NCBI RefSeq assembly: GCF_009725235.1
Contig: NZ_WJFC01000110.1
Span: 1 to 42,624, forward strand
From: Scytonema sp. UIC 10036
GTDB taxonomy: Bacteria > Cyanobacteriota > Cyanobacteriia > Cyanobacteriales > Nostocaceae
Reading direction: 5' to 3'
Length of the DNA stretch: 42,624 nt
The position numbers and the translations under genes are program-made. Of the stretch, positions 9,593 to 18,592 are shown piece after piece. Numbering within the stretch: position 1 is the stretch's first letter; every line of letters starts with the position of its first letter. The notes under the pieces are model-generated. The model ran no database searches. It was not told the origin of the DNA and saw only the letters and a program-made list of their open reading frames with translations.

Positions 9593-12037
9593 ATGGAAAA
9601 CTGGCAATTTCTCATTCAGCAACAAGGCGATCGCTCGTGGCGTCCATTGGAATCACCCAACGAGGAGATTATCGAGGGGCGCTACAGAATTGTCGCTCGC
9701 TCGAACCGTACCAGTATGGATGTGGAGGTACGCATCGCTCATACCTCGACTTTAGAGATGCCACCCAAGCGGCGCATCCAAAGGCGATCGCGTCGCATAA
9801 ATTCTGATGGCTTAATGGCAGTGATTCCTTTTACCTATCTTAAGCCAGGAATTTGGGAGTTGCGTTGTTCGAGCGATCTGATGTCAGAAGTTCTCGGTAC
9901 ATCTTGGCAACAGGATGTTCGGTTGCAAGTCCTTCCTAAGGTAACAATTGGGCAAGCGGGACAAGAAAGTAAGGAGGTACTTGCTGCTGATAGTGAGAGC
10001 GAACAGGAGGAAGATATTCAGCCTGTTAACCCGGTATGGCTAAAAGGAGAAACAGCAGAGCAAATTTTAAACAATTTGATTGAATTAGCTTTACCAGATT
10101 CGGAAGCAGTACTAGAGGACGAAGAAACTGCTGACGATACTTTAACCTCTGTACTCGAATGTCCCCTTTCTCTGACTCTGGATAAGGAAATCTACACTGT
10201 ATCTTGGGGGCAAACTCTTACAGTTAATGGGTGTGTCAAGTTAAAAGAATCAACTCATTATGAAAGAATTTATAGCGGTGAAATTAGAATAGAACTATAC
10301 TCACCCCAAGGTTCTGAATTAATCAGAAGAGTGCGTCAGTCTTTACCAGAAAAGTTGTTACCCTTTCATGTAAGATGCTCTGTTGAAATTCCTCTTGAAT
10401 GTGCATCTAAACTGATTTTAGCAGAAATGAGTTTGTATGGCACAATTTCGTTGGGTAGCAATACTCTACTGTTAGCCAGAGAGTCTTTTACAATTACAGC
10501 AGATGTGGCAGATTTATTAGCAATAAGCGCTGCATCTTATAAAGAACGAGACATAGTAGAAGATACTCAAGAAATTGAGTTGCTTGATACATCTGAAGCT
10601 AAAAAGTCAAATAAACTTATAGGTTTGGAATTTTTTAATCTCGTTAAAACAGGAAAAACATCTGAGCCTATTGCTGTAAATCCCATTCCTAACAAAACTC
10701 TACCACCAAAAATTAATAAGGATTCTAGCCGCCAATCAGCACCTCAATTGCCGAGAATTGCTTCGTTGCAAAATAAGACGATCGCCCCTAGTGCTGCCGT
10801 TCCCGCTTTGTCTAGTGCAGATGATATTGGTTATGTAAGAACTCGCAGCACTACTTTTCCATATTTAAGACGAATCAAAGCTTTTATCGATGACGGGCAA
10901 AAAGTTGAGAGTAAACCTCTGGAATTATTTAATTTTCAACCACTTAACAATCAACAGGCGCTGGTTGAAACTCCCAATGGAGATTCCGCTCAATTAGAGG
11001 AAGGAGACACACAAATTCAAAACGAGCCTTTTGAACAAAGTATCTCTCAACCCATGGTTGAAGAGACACAAGCCCAATTTGAATCTCCAGAGCAAAATTC
11101 ATCGCCATTGGTAGAAGAAGAGAGAGAACCTCAAAAGCGATCGCTAACAGAAATTTTTCCTGCTTCCAGTTCTGAATTAATAGTCACAGGTGCCCCCCGC
11201 ACGTCCCCTCTGATTAAACAGTGGATGCAAAGTCAAGGGTATGCTGTACCCGAGCCAATTAATTTAAGAGACCAAGACTACTATGATATTGATACTGTCC
11301 CTATCTCGGTAGAAGAGGAAAAGGAGACGCGAGCACAGGAGAACGCCCAGAAGCTACCAGAGGAAGTGCAGACAGAGGAACACCAGGACGCGGAAAACTC
11401 AGAAGCGGATACAGTCATACAGCAAGAAGTTGCAACAAATGTTGTAGCAGATGTCGTCGATGAAATATCTGTAAAACCAACGGATAACCTACCCGTTACC
11501 ACTCCCCATTACAGCAAAGCACGACTAACCTCGTTGGCAAAAGAGATAGTGGTAGACGATGATAATTTTGATGAACTATTGACTGAGAGTTCAACACCCG
11601 CTCTTTTACAGCAAGAGGAACAAACCGCATCAGATGTACCTGTCCTATTGTCTGTGGTATCGGCGATCGCACAACCGCTACCAGTTCCCCAAATATACTT
11701 ACCAAAAGGCGAACTGATTTCTGGCAAATCCGTCATGTTACGGGTGCGGCTAGCGGAACGACGCCCTGAATTAGCTGTGAAGTTCTGGGTAGAAGATTGC
11801 CAAACTCGCCAGTTAATAGACGGTCCCCGTTGGTTGATAAATTTCCTACCTCTGATTTCAGGCGGTATGGAAGAACTCATTCATATCAACGTTCCTTATG
11901 GGTGTCTGGACATTCGGTTAGAAGCGATCGCAGTAGACATGGCTACCAAACAAGAGAGCGACAAAGTTTCCATACAACGAACCGTTGTTCCTCCAGACTT
12001 ACCCAATTTCCGTCCAGATGAGCTTTTAGGAATTTGA
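9593..12037 (+). CDS. Large conserved-looking cyanobacterial protein of unknown function
   Basis: The 814-aa protein begins MENWQFLIQQQGDRSWRPLE. Beta-rich blocks lie near residues 1-115, 190-310 and 690-800. The last (LPKGELISGKSVMLRVRLAE onward) looks Ig-like. They are separated by long acidic, low-complexity linkers (roughly 330-680) rich in Glu, Gln, Pro and Ser. There is no signal peptide, membrane span or nucleotide-binding motif. The several HIP1 octamers inside it argue for long residence in this genome. I do not recognise a function. A scaffold or adaptor role would suit the beta domains on flexible linkers, but that is inference. Confidence 0.75.
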   Translation: MENWQFLIQQQGDRSWRPLESPNEEIIEGRYRIVARSNRTSMDVEVRIAHTSTLEMPPKRRIQRRSRRINSDGLMAVIPFTYLKPGIWELRCSSDLMSEVLGTSWQQDVRLQVLPKVTIGQAGQESKEVLAADSESEQEEDIQPVNPVWLKGETAEQILNNLIELALPDSEAVLEDEETADDTLTSVLECPLSLTLDKEIYTVSWGQTLTVNGCVKLKESTHYERIYSGEIRIELYSPQGSELIRRVRQSLPEKLLPFHVRCSVEIPLECASKLILAEMSLYGTISLGSNTLLLARESFTITADVADLLAISAASYKERDIVEDTQEIELLDTSEAKKSNKLIGLEFFNLVKTGKTSEPIAVNPIPNKTLPPKINKDSSRQSAPQLPRIASLQNKTIAPSAAVPALSSADDIGYVRTRSTTFPYLRRIKAFIDDGQKVESKPLELFNFQPLNNQQALVETPNGDSAQLEEGDTQIQNEPFEQSISQPMVEETQAQFESPEQNSSPLVEEEREPQKRSLTEIFPASSSELIVTGAPRTSPLIKQWMQSQGYAVPEPINLRDQDYYDIDTVPISVEEEKETRAQENAQKLPEEVQTEEHQDAENSEADTVIQQEVATNVVADVVDEISVKPTDNLPVTTPHYSKARLTSLAKEIVVDDDNFDELLTESSTPALLQQEEQTASDVPVLLSVVSAIAQPLPVPQIYLPKGELISGKSVMLRVRLAERRPELAVKFWVEDCQTRQLIDGPRWLINFLPLISGGMEELIHINVPYGCLDIRLEAIAVDMATKQESDKVSIQRTVVPPDLPNFRPDELLGI

Positions 12038-12052
12038 ACAAATTTGTTTGTG

Positions 12053-12168
12053 CTCGTTCCTGGGCTGCTTGCTGCCTGGGAATGCAGACAGCGAGGCTCT
12101 AACTCGACTCCATTTCAGGAGGTGGAGCCTCCGTGCAGTCATTCCCAGCTTGAGCTGGGAACGAGGGA
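12053..12168. repeat. REP-like pair, partly degenerate
   Basis: A degenerate CTCGTTCCTGGGC ... GCCTGGGAATGC copy is followed by a second one in inverted order: GGAGGTGGAGCCTCC, then CATTCCCAGCTTGAGCTGGG and AACGAGG. The two inverted copies lie just after the stop of the 814-aa gene and could fold together. Confidence 0.7.
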
Positions 12169-12274
12169 GGCTGAGGCGAAATTTGTTAAAAATCTTTAGA
12201 GTTCAAAAAAACAGGGCATAATTTGCAGTAAGCTCCTAAATGAATTGTTGCTTAATTTAAGAGGAATAATCTGT

Positions 12275-12388
12275 ATGTACTCAGCTTCATACTTGTCTGC
12301 CATTTTTGTACCCCTGACAGGTTTTTTAATTCCTGCTGTTGTATCGGCGTTTATGTTGCTATACATTGAACGTGACGATATTGGTTAA
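12275..12388 (+). CDS. psaI: PsaI-like photosystem I subunit VIII
   Basis: The 37-aa ORF begins MYSASYLSAIFVPLTGFL and ends LLYIERDDIG. A single membrane helix with FVP, a central proline and a terminal Y-I-E-R-(D/E)-D resembles cyanobacterial PsaI, a one-helix photosystem I protein that helps hold PsaL for trimer formation. AAGAGGA lies about 9 nt upstream of the ATG. It is convergent with psbJ. The identification rests on recollected family pattern in a very short protein, so another small thylakoid protein is possible. Confidence 0.65.
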   Translation: MYSASYLSAIFVPLTGFLIPAVVSAFMLLYIERDDIG

Positions 12389-12403
12389 TTAGCAAATAGA
12401 TAG

Positions 12404-12480
12404 TGGTTAGTCGTTGGTAGTTAGTAGTTATTTGTCACAATAAACTACTAACCACTAACCACTAACCACTAACCATTAAC
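12404..12480. repeat. Short tandemly repeated repeat (ACTAACC heptamer)
   Basis: Tandem ACTAACC-type heptamers (CTACTAACCACTAACCACTA) follow a TAGTGGTTAGTCG inverted half. The block lies between the PsaI-like gene and psbJ, both of which end here, so it can form a bidirectional hairpin. Such heptamer arrays are typical of heterocystous cyanobacteria. Confidence 0.75.
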
Positions 12481-12486
12481 TATTAG

Positions 12487-12606
12487 TTAAATAGAAGAAC
12501 CGAGACCAGCGTAAGCGCCGTAAAAGAAAATACCTACAACGGTAATTACGCCTAACCCTGCGATTGTCGCTACAACCCATAGGGGAATTCTGCCACTTCC
12601 AGACAC
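12487..12606 (-). CDS. psbJ: Photosystem II protein PsbJ
   Basis: A 39-aa one-helix thylakoid protein, [20 protein letters not shown] followed by [18 protein letters not shown], is the standard PsbJ sequence. PsbJ sits near cytochrome b559 and affects electron flow at the acceptor side and PSII assembly. It starts with GTG at 12606 behind a strong GGGAGG site. It is the last gene of the psbE-F-L-J operon, 74 nt after psbL. Confidence 0.95.
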   Translation of the reverse strand: MSGSGRIPLWVVATIAGLGVITVVGIFFYGAYAGLGSSI

Positions 12607-12680
12607 TGCTTTTTCCTCCCTTAACGAATACACAAGACAATTTCAGACATCCAGCACTCTACGGATAACTTTCGCTCCAG

Positions 12681-12800
12681 TTAGTTAAAGAAGTAACTGG
12701 AAAACAGAATCCCTAGAACAAAGACGAGTAGTAGTCCTAGATATAATGAAGTCCGGTTCAACTCAACCGGCTGATTGTTGGGATTGGTATTTCTATCCAT
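12681..12800 (-). CDS. psbL: Photosystem II protein PsbL
   Basis: A 39-aa protein, [20 protein letters not shown] then [19 protein letters not shown], matches PsbL along its whole length. It is a single-helix PSII subunit at the dimer interface near the quinone sites. A TAGGAGA ribosome site lies about 6 nt before the ATG. It is the third gene of psbEFLJ and begins only 9 nt after the psbF stop. Confidence 0.97.
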   Translation of the reverse strand: MDRNTNPNNQPVELNRTSLYLGLLLVFVLGILFSSYFFN

Positions 12801-12809
12801 GATTCTCTC

Positions 12810-12947
<138 letters not shown>

Positions 12948-13199
12948 CTACTTTGTATTACTAAATTGCTGTACTTGTTTTTTTGCATCAAAACGGTTAT
13001 TCACAATGGGCAACTCTTGCCGTACTTGCGTGTAATACTCGTTAGGGCGGGGTGTTCCAAACACATCGTATGCCAAGCCCGTGCTGACAAACAACCAACC
13101 TGCAACAAAGAGTGCGGGAATGGTGATGCTGTGGATTACCCAGTAACGAACGCTAGTAATGATGTCCCCAAATGGACGTTCTCCAGTAGTGCCTGACAT
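12948..13199 (-). CDS. psbE: Cytochrome b559 alpha subunit
   Basis: The 83-aa protein has the PsbE order: a cytoplasmic N-terminus [20 protein letters not shown], the heme-ligand histidine in [12 protein letters not shown], one membrane helix, and a lumenal tail ending QVQQFSNTK. With PsbF it binds the heme of cytochrome b559, which is essential for PSII assembly. It is the first gene of psbEFLJ. The 103-nt gap to ycf48 holds its own leader or promoter; known cyanobacterial operons also read through from rubA-ycf48. Confidence 0.97.
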   Translation of the reverse strand: MSGTTGERPFGDIITSVRYWVIHSITIPALFVAGWLFVSTGLAYDVFGTPRPNEYYTQVRQELPIVNNRFDAKKQVQQFSNTK

Positions 13200-13302
13200 T
13201 TATATCCCTACCTTCAAAAAGATTGCTATTGAGATCATTATCCTACAAAGTTAAGAAAGAGTTACACAATGTAACCTCTTTCTCAGAAAACAGGATAAAT
13301 AC

Positions 13303-14322
13303 CTAGGCTGCTTCAGACTTGGCAGCAGTTGCAACACTAGAATTATATTTTAGTAAAACACCGCGATCGCCAATTGCAAAACCTTGTTCTGGATTGAAAA
13401 AAACAATTTTGTAGAAATTCGCGGGGACACTTTCAACGTCACGGTCTTTTTCCCAAGTTTTGCCGCCGTCAGAGCTACGCATCAAATTACCGCTACCGCC
13501 ACCCAGCCAAATTTCATTGCTGTCGCGATAAGCTAAATCCAGTAAACCCCAACTTGTGGAAAGTTCTGGAAATTGAGCATCAAGCCACTTTTCTGGGTCT
13601 GCTGGGTCGCTAAACTGAATTTGACCGCCCCGTGCTAGCATCCACATTTGCCCATCGCTCGTGAATCCCATGTTTTCGACGCGCCGAGAACTGTTCCGAT
13701 TGTGAGGAACCCAAGCAGTTTGCCCTGGTTCCCAAGTGGAGTAGAAGTTACCCTTAGCAGAAACAGCAACGTATTTCCCATCTGGAGAGCGTTTCATGTT
13801 ACGAACCACCCCAACAGCTTGTTCTACCTGAGCTTTCCAATTCAGCCCGCCATCGGTAGTTTTGTATATAGCGCCTACGTCTGTTGCCATTTCAGCAGAG
13901 TACTGTCCCAAAGCAACAATCTTAATAGGGTTACCTGGTAGTTTTTCATTAAGAGGAATACGCGACCAAGAATGACCTGCATCCGTGGTATGGAGTAACA
14001 AAGAAGGTTCTCCTGCTATCCAGCCCTCCTTGCCCAAAAAACCAACAGTGTTAAAACGATAGCGTTGGTCTTCGAGCTGTACTTCTATAGGTTGCCAAGT
14101 GGAACCACCGTCTTTAGTTTCCAACAGAGTAGCATTGCTACCCACCAAAAAACCGTGTTGGGGGTCGCTAAAGGCAATATCTAGGAGTTTTGCCTCTGTT
14201 GGCACAGAAATCACTTCCCAAGGGTTGTAAGCAGTTGAAGGAACCTTACTACAACCCACGCACACAAGGATAACTGCAAATAAAGCTAATAAACGCTGCC
14301 AAGATTTTGCAATTGAAAACAT
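13303..14322 (-). CDS. ycf48: Photosystem II assembly factor Ycf48
   Basis: The 339-aa protein starts with a lipoprotein-type signal (LLALFAVILVCVGCSK; the lipobox cysteine is near residue 24). Repeated beta-propeller blades follow with the D-G-G-x-T-W / S-W signature (KDGGSTWQPIE, TDAGHSWSRI, TDGGLNWKAQ, SDGGKTWEKD), the hallmark of Ycf48/HCF136. It acts on the lumenal side, binding newly made D1 and helping to assemble the PSII reaction centre. It lies between rubA and psbE in the conserved cyanobacterial order. Confidence 0.96.
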   Translation of the reverse strand: MFSIAKSWQRLLALFAVILVCVGCSKVPSTAYNPWEVISVPTEAKLLDIAFSDPQHGFLVGSNATLLETKDGGSTWQPIEVQLEDQRYRFNTVGFLGKEGWIAGEPSLLLHTTDAGHSWSRIPLNEKLPGNPIKIVALGQYSAEMATDVGAIYKTTDGGLNWKAQVEQAVGVVRNMKRSPDGKYVAVSAKGNFYSTWEPGQTAWVPHNRNSSRRVENMGFTSDGQMWMLARGGQIQFSDPADPEKWLDAQFPELSTSWGLLDLAYRDSNEIWLGGGSGNLMRSSDGGKTWEKDRDVESVPANFYKIVFFNPEQGFAIGDRGVLLKYNSSVATAAKSEAA

Positions 14323-14401
14323 TTCTATTCGTCAGTTTCTAATCTAAATTTGTTTACCTAATTCTGTGAAAATGCAGACCTAAAGGCTTTGAAGAGCATT
14401 T

Positions 14402-14737
14402 TTACTTTAAGCCATAAAGACTCATAAAAAACAAGAAAGCAATAGCCAAAGCACCAAAAATCAGCAAGTTTTTCTGTCCTGGAGTCAAGGTATTGACACC
14501 CAAGCCATATTTCAGGTTCTCTTGGAAGCCCGATGCAGTACCCGCAGGACCTATATTGGTAAAAGCAACTTTCTTGGCACTACAAACCGGACACTTCCAA
14601 TTGTTGGGCAGTTCCTCGAAGGAGGTTCCTGGGGCAATATCGTGCTTGTCGTCACCTTTCTGGGGTTCGTAAACGTAGCCGCAGGCGCGGCATTCGTACC
14701 TATCTAACGCAGTGTTGGCAACAGCTTGTTCGCTCAT
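14402..14737 (-). CDS. rubA: Membrane-anchored rubredoxin RubA
   Basis: The 111-aa protein has a rubredoxin domain with two Cys pairs, CRACGYVYEP and WKCPVCSAKK, which bind one iron. A linker leads to a C-terminal membrane helix, LLIFGALAIAFLFFMSLYG. In oxygenic phototrophs this form is needed for PSII (and PSI) biogenesis, probably protecting or loading cytochrome b559 or the reaction centre. It is the first gene of the minus-strand rubA-ycf48-psbEFLJ cluster and divergent from ndhC, with a 198-nt shared promoter region. Confidence 0.96.
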   Translation of the reverse strand: MSEQAVANTALDRYECRACGYVYEPQKGDDKHDIAPGTSFEELPNNWKCPVCSAKKVAFTNIGPAGTASGFQENLKYGLGVNTLTPGQKNLLIFGALAIAFLFFMSLYGLK

Positions 14738-14935
14738 GGCTCAGGCATTAGTGAAAAGGAAATATTAAACATATGTTAAAAATTATGACACAAGTGTTGG
14801 AATTTTCTATCTCAAGCCAAAACGAATCAAATCATCGCGAGTTCTGCCGAGCGGACATTTAGGAAAATCAATATAGATATAATGTGAAATAAGGTTAACA
14901 GAGTTAATTGCACTATCAAGCGGTAGAAACTTATT

Positions 14936-15298
14936 GTGTTTGTCCTCAGCGGTTACGAGTACCTCCTAGGCTTCCTCATTATCTGTAGCCTAGTGCCTGC
15001 CTTGGCTCTATCAGCGTCCAAGCTCCTGCGACCGAGCGGTCGCAACCCAGAACGGCGCACCACCTATGAATCTGGTATGGAACCCATCGGTGGAGCCTGG
15101 ATTCAGTTCAACATCCGCTACTACATGTTTGCTCTTGTCTTCGTCGTTTTTGACGTAGAAACCGTATTTTTATACCCATGGGCAGTAGCTTTCAATCGCC
15201 TCGGGCTGTTGGCATTTATTGAAGCCCTCATTTTTATAGCAATTCTTGTAGTTGCCCTAGTTTACGCATGGCGTAAAGGAGCTTTGGAATGGTCTTAG
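14936..15298 (+). CDS. ndhC: NADH dehydrogenase-like complex subunit NdhC (subunit 3)
   Basis: The 120-aa membrane protein has three helices and the conserved loop [20 protein letters not shown] followed by [20 protein letters not shown]. It belongs to the membrane arm of cyanobacterial NDH-1, which serves respiration, cyclic electron flow and CO2 uptake. It starts with GTG at 14936. Its 3' end overlaps ndhK by 10 nt, so the two are translationally coupled. Confidence 0.96.
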   Translation: MFVLSGYEYLLGFLIICSLVPALALSASKLLRPSGRNPERRTTYESGMEPIGGAWIQFNIRYYMFALVFVVFDVETVFLYPWAVAFNRLGLLAFIEALIFIAILVVALVYAWRKGALEWS

Positions 15299-16026
15299 AT
15301 ACAAATATAGAGCAGCAGCAGAAAGAGCGCATCCTCAACCCGATTGAGCGTCCTACAGTCACCCAAGATTTGTCAGAAAACGTTATCCTGACTACTGTTG
15401 ACGACCTTTACGATTGGGTACGGCTTTCAAGCTTGTGGCCTTTGCTGTTTGGCACTGCTTGCTGCTTCATTGAATTTGCAGCTCTTATTGGTTCCCGATT
15501 TGACTTTGACCGCTTTGGTTTGATTCCCCGTTCGAGTCCCCGCCAAGCTGACTTAATTATTACAGCAGGCACAATCACCATGAAGATGGCACCCCAGTTG
15601 GTACGTCTTTACGAACAAATGCCAGAACCCAAGTACGTAATTGCCATGGGTGCTTGCACGATTACTGGCGGTATGTTCAGCGTGGACTCTCCCTCTGCAG
15701 TGCGTGGAGTTGATAAGCTGATTCCGGTAGATGTTTACTTACCCGGTTGTCCGCCACGTCCGGAAGCAATTATTGACGCGATTATCAAATTGCGGAAGAA
15801 AATAGCGGATGATTCCATTCAAGAGCGGAATCGCACCAAGCAAAAACACCGCTATTACAGTACCACTCACAAACTCAACCCAACCGAGCAAATTCATACG
15901 GGTCAGTACTTGCTTTCTGATACCCGTGTTGCACCACCGAAGGAATTAACAGAAGCGATCGGTCTCCCAGTACCACCTGCTCTCCTGACAGAAAAAGCGA
16001 AGAAGGAGGAAACAAACCGTGGCTGA
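15289..16026 (+). CDS. ndhK: NADH dehydrogenase-like complex subunit NdhK
   Basis: The 245-aa protein carries the ligands of the last Fe-S cluster (N2): the double cysteine in [12 protein letters not shown], the cysteine in MGACTITGG, and [10 protein letters not shown]. It is the peripheral-arm subunit that delivers electrons to quinone. The C-terminal tail (about 185-245) is a typical cyanobacterial extension. It overlaps ndhJ by 8 nt within the ndhCKJ operon. Confidence 0.97.
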   Translation: MVLDTNIEQQQKERILNPIERPTVTQDLSENVILTTVDDLYDWVRLSSLWPLLFGTACCFIEFAALIGSRFDFDRFGLIPRSSPRQADLIITAGTITMKMAPQLVRLYEQMPEPKYVIAMGACTITGGMFSVDSPSAVRGVDKLIPVDVYLPGCPPRPEAIIDAIIKLRKKIADDSIQERNRTKQKHRYYSTTHKLNPTEQIHTGQYLLSDTRVAPPKELTEAIGLPVPPALLTEKAKKEETNRG

Positions 16027-16546
16027 AGAAGAATCAAAACCAGTACCAGCTGGCGAACAGTCACTGGTAAAAGCAGGTAAAGTATCTCAGTGGTTGACAG
16101 AAAATGAGTTCGCTCATGAGTCTCTAGAAGCAGACCACAACGGTATAGAGGTCGTTAAGGTAGAGCCAGATTTTTTACTGCCCCTCTGCACTGCTCTGTA
16201 TGCTTACGGATTTAACTACCTGCAATGTCAGTGTGGCATTGACTTGGGACCGGGGCAACAGTTAGTCAGTATGTATCATTTGATTAAAGTCAGTGATAAT
16301 GCCGATCGCCCAGAGGAAGTCAGAATCAAGGTATTTTTGCCGAGAGAAAATCCCAGAGTTCCCTCAGTTTACTGGATTTGGAAAACAGCAGACTGGCAAG
16401 AACGGGAATCTTTTGATATGTACGGCATTATTTACGAAGGACACCCCAACCTCAAGCGGCTTTTGATGCCAGAAGATTGGGTTGGTTGGCCCCTACGTAA
16501 AGATTACATCTCACCCGACTTCTACGAATTACAGGACGCTTATTAA
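16019..16546 (+). CDS. ndhJ: NADH dehydrogenase-like complex subunit NdhJ (30 kDa type)
   Basis: The 175-aa protein ends with the diagnostic [20 protein letters not shown] and [15 protein letters not shown]. It is a peripheral-arm subunit of NDH-1 next to NdhK. It starts with GTG at 16019, inside the end of ndhK, with AAGGAGG just upstream. Last gene of the operon; a heptamer array and a REP element follow within 50 nt. Confidence 0.96.
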   Translation: MAEEESKPVPAGEQSLVKAGKVSQWLTENEFAHESLEADHNGIEVVKVEPDFLLPLCTALYAYGFNYLQCQCGIDLGPGQQLVSMYHLIKVSDNADRPEEVRIKVFLPRENPRVPSVYWIWKTADWQERESFDMYGIIYEGHPNLKRLLMPEDWVGWPLRKDYISPDFYELQDAY

Positions 16547-16547
16547 A

Positions 16548-16643
16548 CAGTGACCACCTGACCAGTGAGCAGTGACCACACACGGTCTCACCCTCGTTCC
16601 CAGGCTCCGCCTGGGAATGCCTTTTTTGGAGGCTCCGCCTCCT
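16548..16643. repeat. Heptamer array plus REP element after ndhJ
   Basis: Imperfect CAGTGACCA units (16548-16581) are followed by a clean REP copy at 16593-16643: CTCGTTCCCAGGCTCCGCCT then GGAGGCTCCGCCTCC. The second hairpin is GC-rich and sits just after the operon end, so it could act as a terminator or mRNA stabiliser. Confidence 0.8.
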
Positions 16644-16696
16644 GTACTTAGGTAGACTTTCCCAAGCTATATTCGTGTAGATTAATGTTTAGATGA

Positions 16697-17393
16697 ATGT
16701 GGACAATTAACTCCTACGATATTTTCTCCTTAAAAACACCAGGTAGCGATCGCTTCAGTGAATTTGTTGACTCTCTAATTAGAGCACAAGCATATGCTGA
16801 AAGTATGCCTATATCAGAGGTATCAACAAATCTACGGACAAATCTTGGTGATAGAGGAGTTGATAGCGAAGTTCGTCAACCTATGCCTGCTAATCTTATA
16901 GGTTGGATGGGTGTAGCTACCTGTTGGCAATCTAAAGCGACGAGTTATAGTAACATAATCTGATTCAGAGCTTTGCGAAGAAATTAATAAATCCTATGCC
17001 AAACAGCTCGTTCAAAGAGGTTATGGCTAGCGCTTTTGTATTTGCGACGATCTTCCCCCTGTAAAGAGAAGTGAATGGGAGCAGATTCTTGATAGAGAAG
17101 CTAAAAAGCTTAACTCTTCAGCACCACCATCTAGAGTGGTAACTGCATCCGATCTGGCTGCTTGGGCTAGTCAATATCCAGCAGTGGTTATCAAATTTTT
17201 TAAACCAAATTTAATAAATTGTTTAACCCTTGAAGATTGGGGAGACAGAATAACAGAACTTACGTCTACATATGTTCAAATAGAAGCATGGGCGGCTGTA
17301 AAACAGAGCATTCTCGACCATGCCAATTTTAAGATTTCCTGTAAAGATGCTAAAATGTGGACTCAGATTGATGAGGAGTATATGATAGGATAA
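16697..17393 (+). pseudogene. Broken restriction-like nuclease/NTPase N-terminal fragment
   Basis: Two open pieces (16697-16963 and 17136-17393) belong to one decayed gene. The first ends ATSYSNII at a TGA; removing one T near 16961 continues the frame as DSELCEEINKSYAKQLVQRG. An in-frame TAG follows at 17028-17030, then RFCICDDLPPVKRSEWEQIL leads into the second piece (VVTASDLAAWASQYP...). LGDRGVDSEV and CWQSKA resemble the D and Q-x-K parts of a PD-(D/E)xK nuclease site, as found at the start of large NTPase defence proteins. The repaired product is about 230 aa and lacks any ATPase domain. Identification is tentative; the disruption is clear. Confidence 0.6.
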
Positions 17394-17397
17394 CTGC

Positions 17398-18024
17398 TCA
17401 TTCTAACAACCAAGCAAACAATTCTTTAACTGTCAGTTTTAGCTCACTTGCAAAAGATGGCACGGGAAGCAGAGCATCTGGTTCATCAAAAACCTCTGTT
17501 TCTTGCTTGGGACGATAAACAAACACCGTTTGCTCTTCCGGATCGATCAACCAACCCATTTGGGTTCCGTGCTTCAAACAATGAAGAATATTTTTCGTGA
17601 CTTTTGTCTGGCTTTGATCGGGAGACAAAATTTCAATTGTCCAATCTGGCGAGATGGAAAATGCATTGGCAACTTCCCCGTTCTCATCACGCGGAATCCT
17701 GCTCCATACAAAAACTGCAATATCCGGTACGATTGAGCGATCGCCAAAAGTGCAACATAACTCAGGAAATGCACGTGCTAAACGCTTAGGCTTGACTACA
17801 AGATTGATGGCAGGTACAAGTTCTCCTTGAATTAAACTATGTTTCCCTTGTGGCATGGGTTTTTGAATAACGTGACCATCAATGTACTCGCTGGCTGGTT
17901 TAGTTTCTGGTAGGTGTAGAAACTCCTCCAATGTCAGTATATTGGATGCGGCTTGTACCATATTGGGGTTTGTCTCCAAGACCGTCAGAGCAGTTTCAAT
18001 CCTTATTTTACCTCTTGATTTCAT
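17398..18024 (-). CDS. Uma2 family (DUF820) putative endonuclease
   Basis: The 208-aa frame has the complete Uma2 pattern: LTLEEFLHLPETKPASEYID, GKHSLIQGELVPAIN, VPDIAVFVW, DWTIEILSPDQS with the catalytic-type Glu, then K-N-ILHCLKHGTQMGWLIDPEEQ and a final LFAWLLE. An ATG at 17961 (MVQAASNILTLEEF) fits the family's usual start better than 18024; neither has a clear ribosome site. It ends 5 nt from the broken nuclease gene on the other strand. A fragment of a close relative lies at 20746-20998. Confidence 0.88.
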   Translation of the reverse strand: MKSRGKIRIETALTVLETNPNMVQAASNILTLEEFLHLPETKPASEYIDGHVIQKPMPQGKHSLIQGELVPAINLVVKPKRLARAFPELCCTFGDRSIVPDIAVFVWSRIPRDENGEVANAFSISPDWTIEILSPDQSQTKVTKNILHCLKHGTQMGWLIDPEEQTVFVYRPKQETEVFDEPDALLPVPSFASELKLTVKELFAWLLE

Positions 18025-18556
18025 GGCTTAGATGGAAAAATATTAGTCATATCATGTCTGCTTATATACCCTGAATAAAACTCACGCAAAGACGAGGCAG
18101 CGCTAGCTTGTGGTTACCACCAGTTGAAGCGCCTGCCGTCGCAAAGGCGCTAAGAAATTAAGACACTTTTCCGCATGGTTATGCTACCGGGCATGATATC
18201 AGAGAGGTAATGTCGTGTGGCAGTTGTGGTGCGGAATAGGGGTTTAATATTGCTAATAACCTCAATCTCTCCCAGCACATAAAATTTACAACCAAGACTC
18301 AACAGACAATGTTCTCACTTGTTGAATTCTCTGAAAGTCGCTATCAGCTGATACAATAGTAAGACCGTGTTGTAAGGCTATAGCCGCAATCCAAAGGTCA
18401 TTTTCATCAAAGCCTAGGTCTGTTACCTGAGTTTTTCTCCGCTTGCTTTTTTCCTTGGGACCAAATTGTCTCATCAAAGCAGCTTTGATCTGACCGTAAC
18501 GACTAGAAGCCAAAATACATAATAGTTTTTAGAAATTACCGGAAATATCTTACTAA

Positions 18557-18587
18557 CTGTGGTATTATTAAATAAGTAATCCCACAG
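18557..18587. promoter_or_regulatory. Imperfect 31-nt palindrome upstream of the resolvase-like ORF
   Basis: CTGTGG-t-ATTA ... TAAT-c-CCACAG is symmetric except for a few central positions and ends 6 nt before the ATG at 18593. It could be the binding site of the encoded MerR-like HTH or part of the element's recombination site. Confidence 0.45.
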
Positions 18588-18592
18588 AAAAT

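Noticed and set aside
12404..12480. CRISPR-like array
   Set aside because: Units are 7 nt with no spacers; this is a short tandem repeat. The same holds for 25741-25786, 29736-29797 and 40525-40552.
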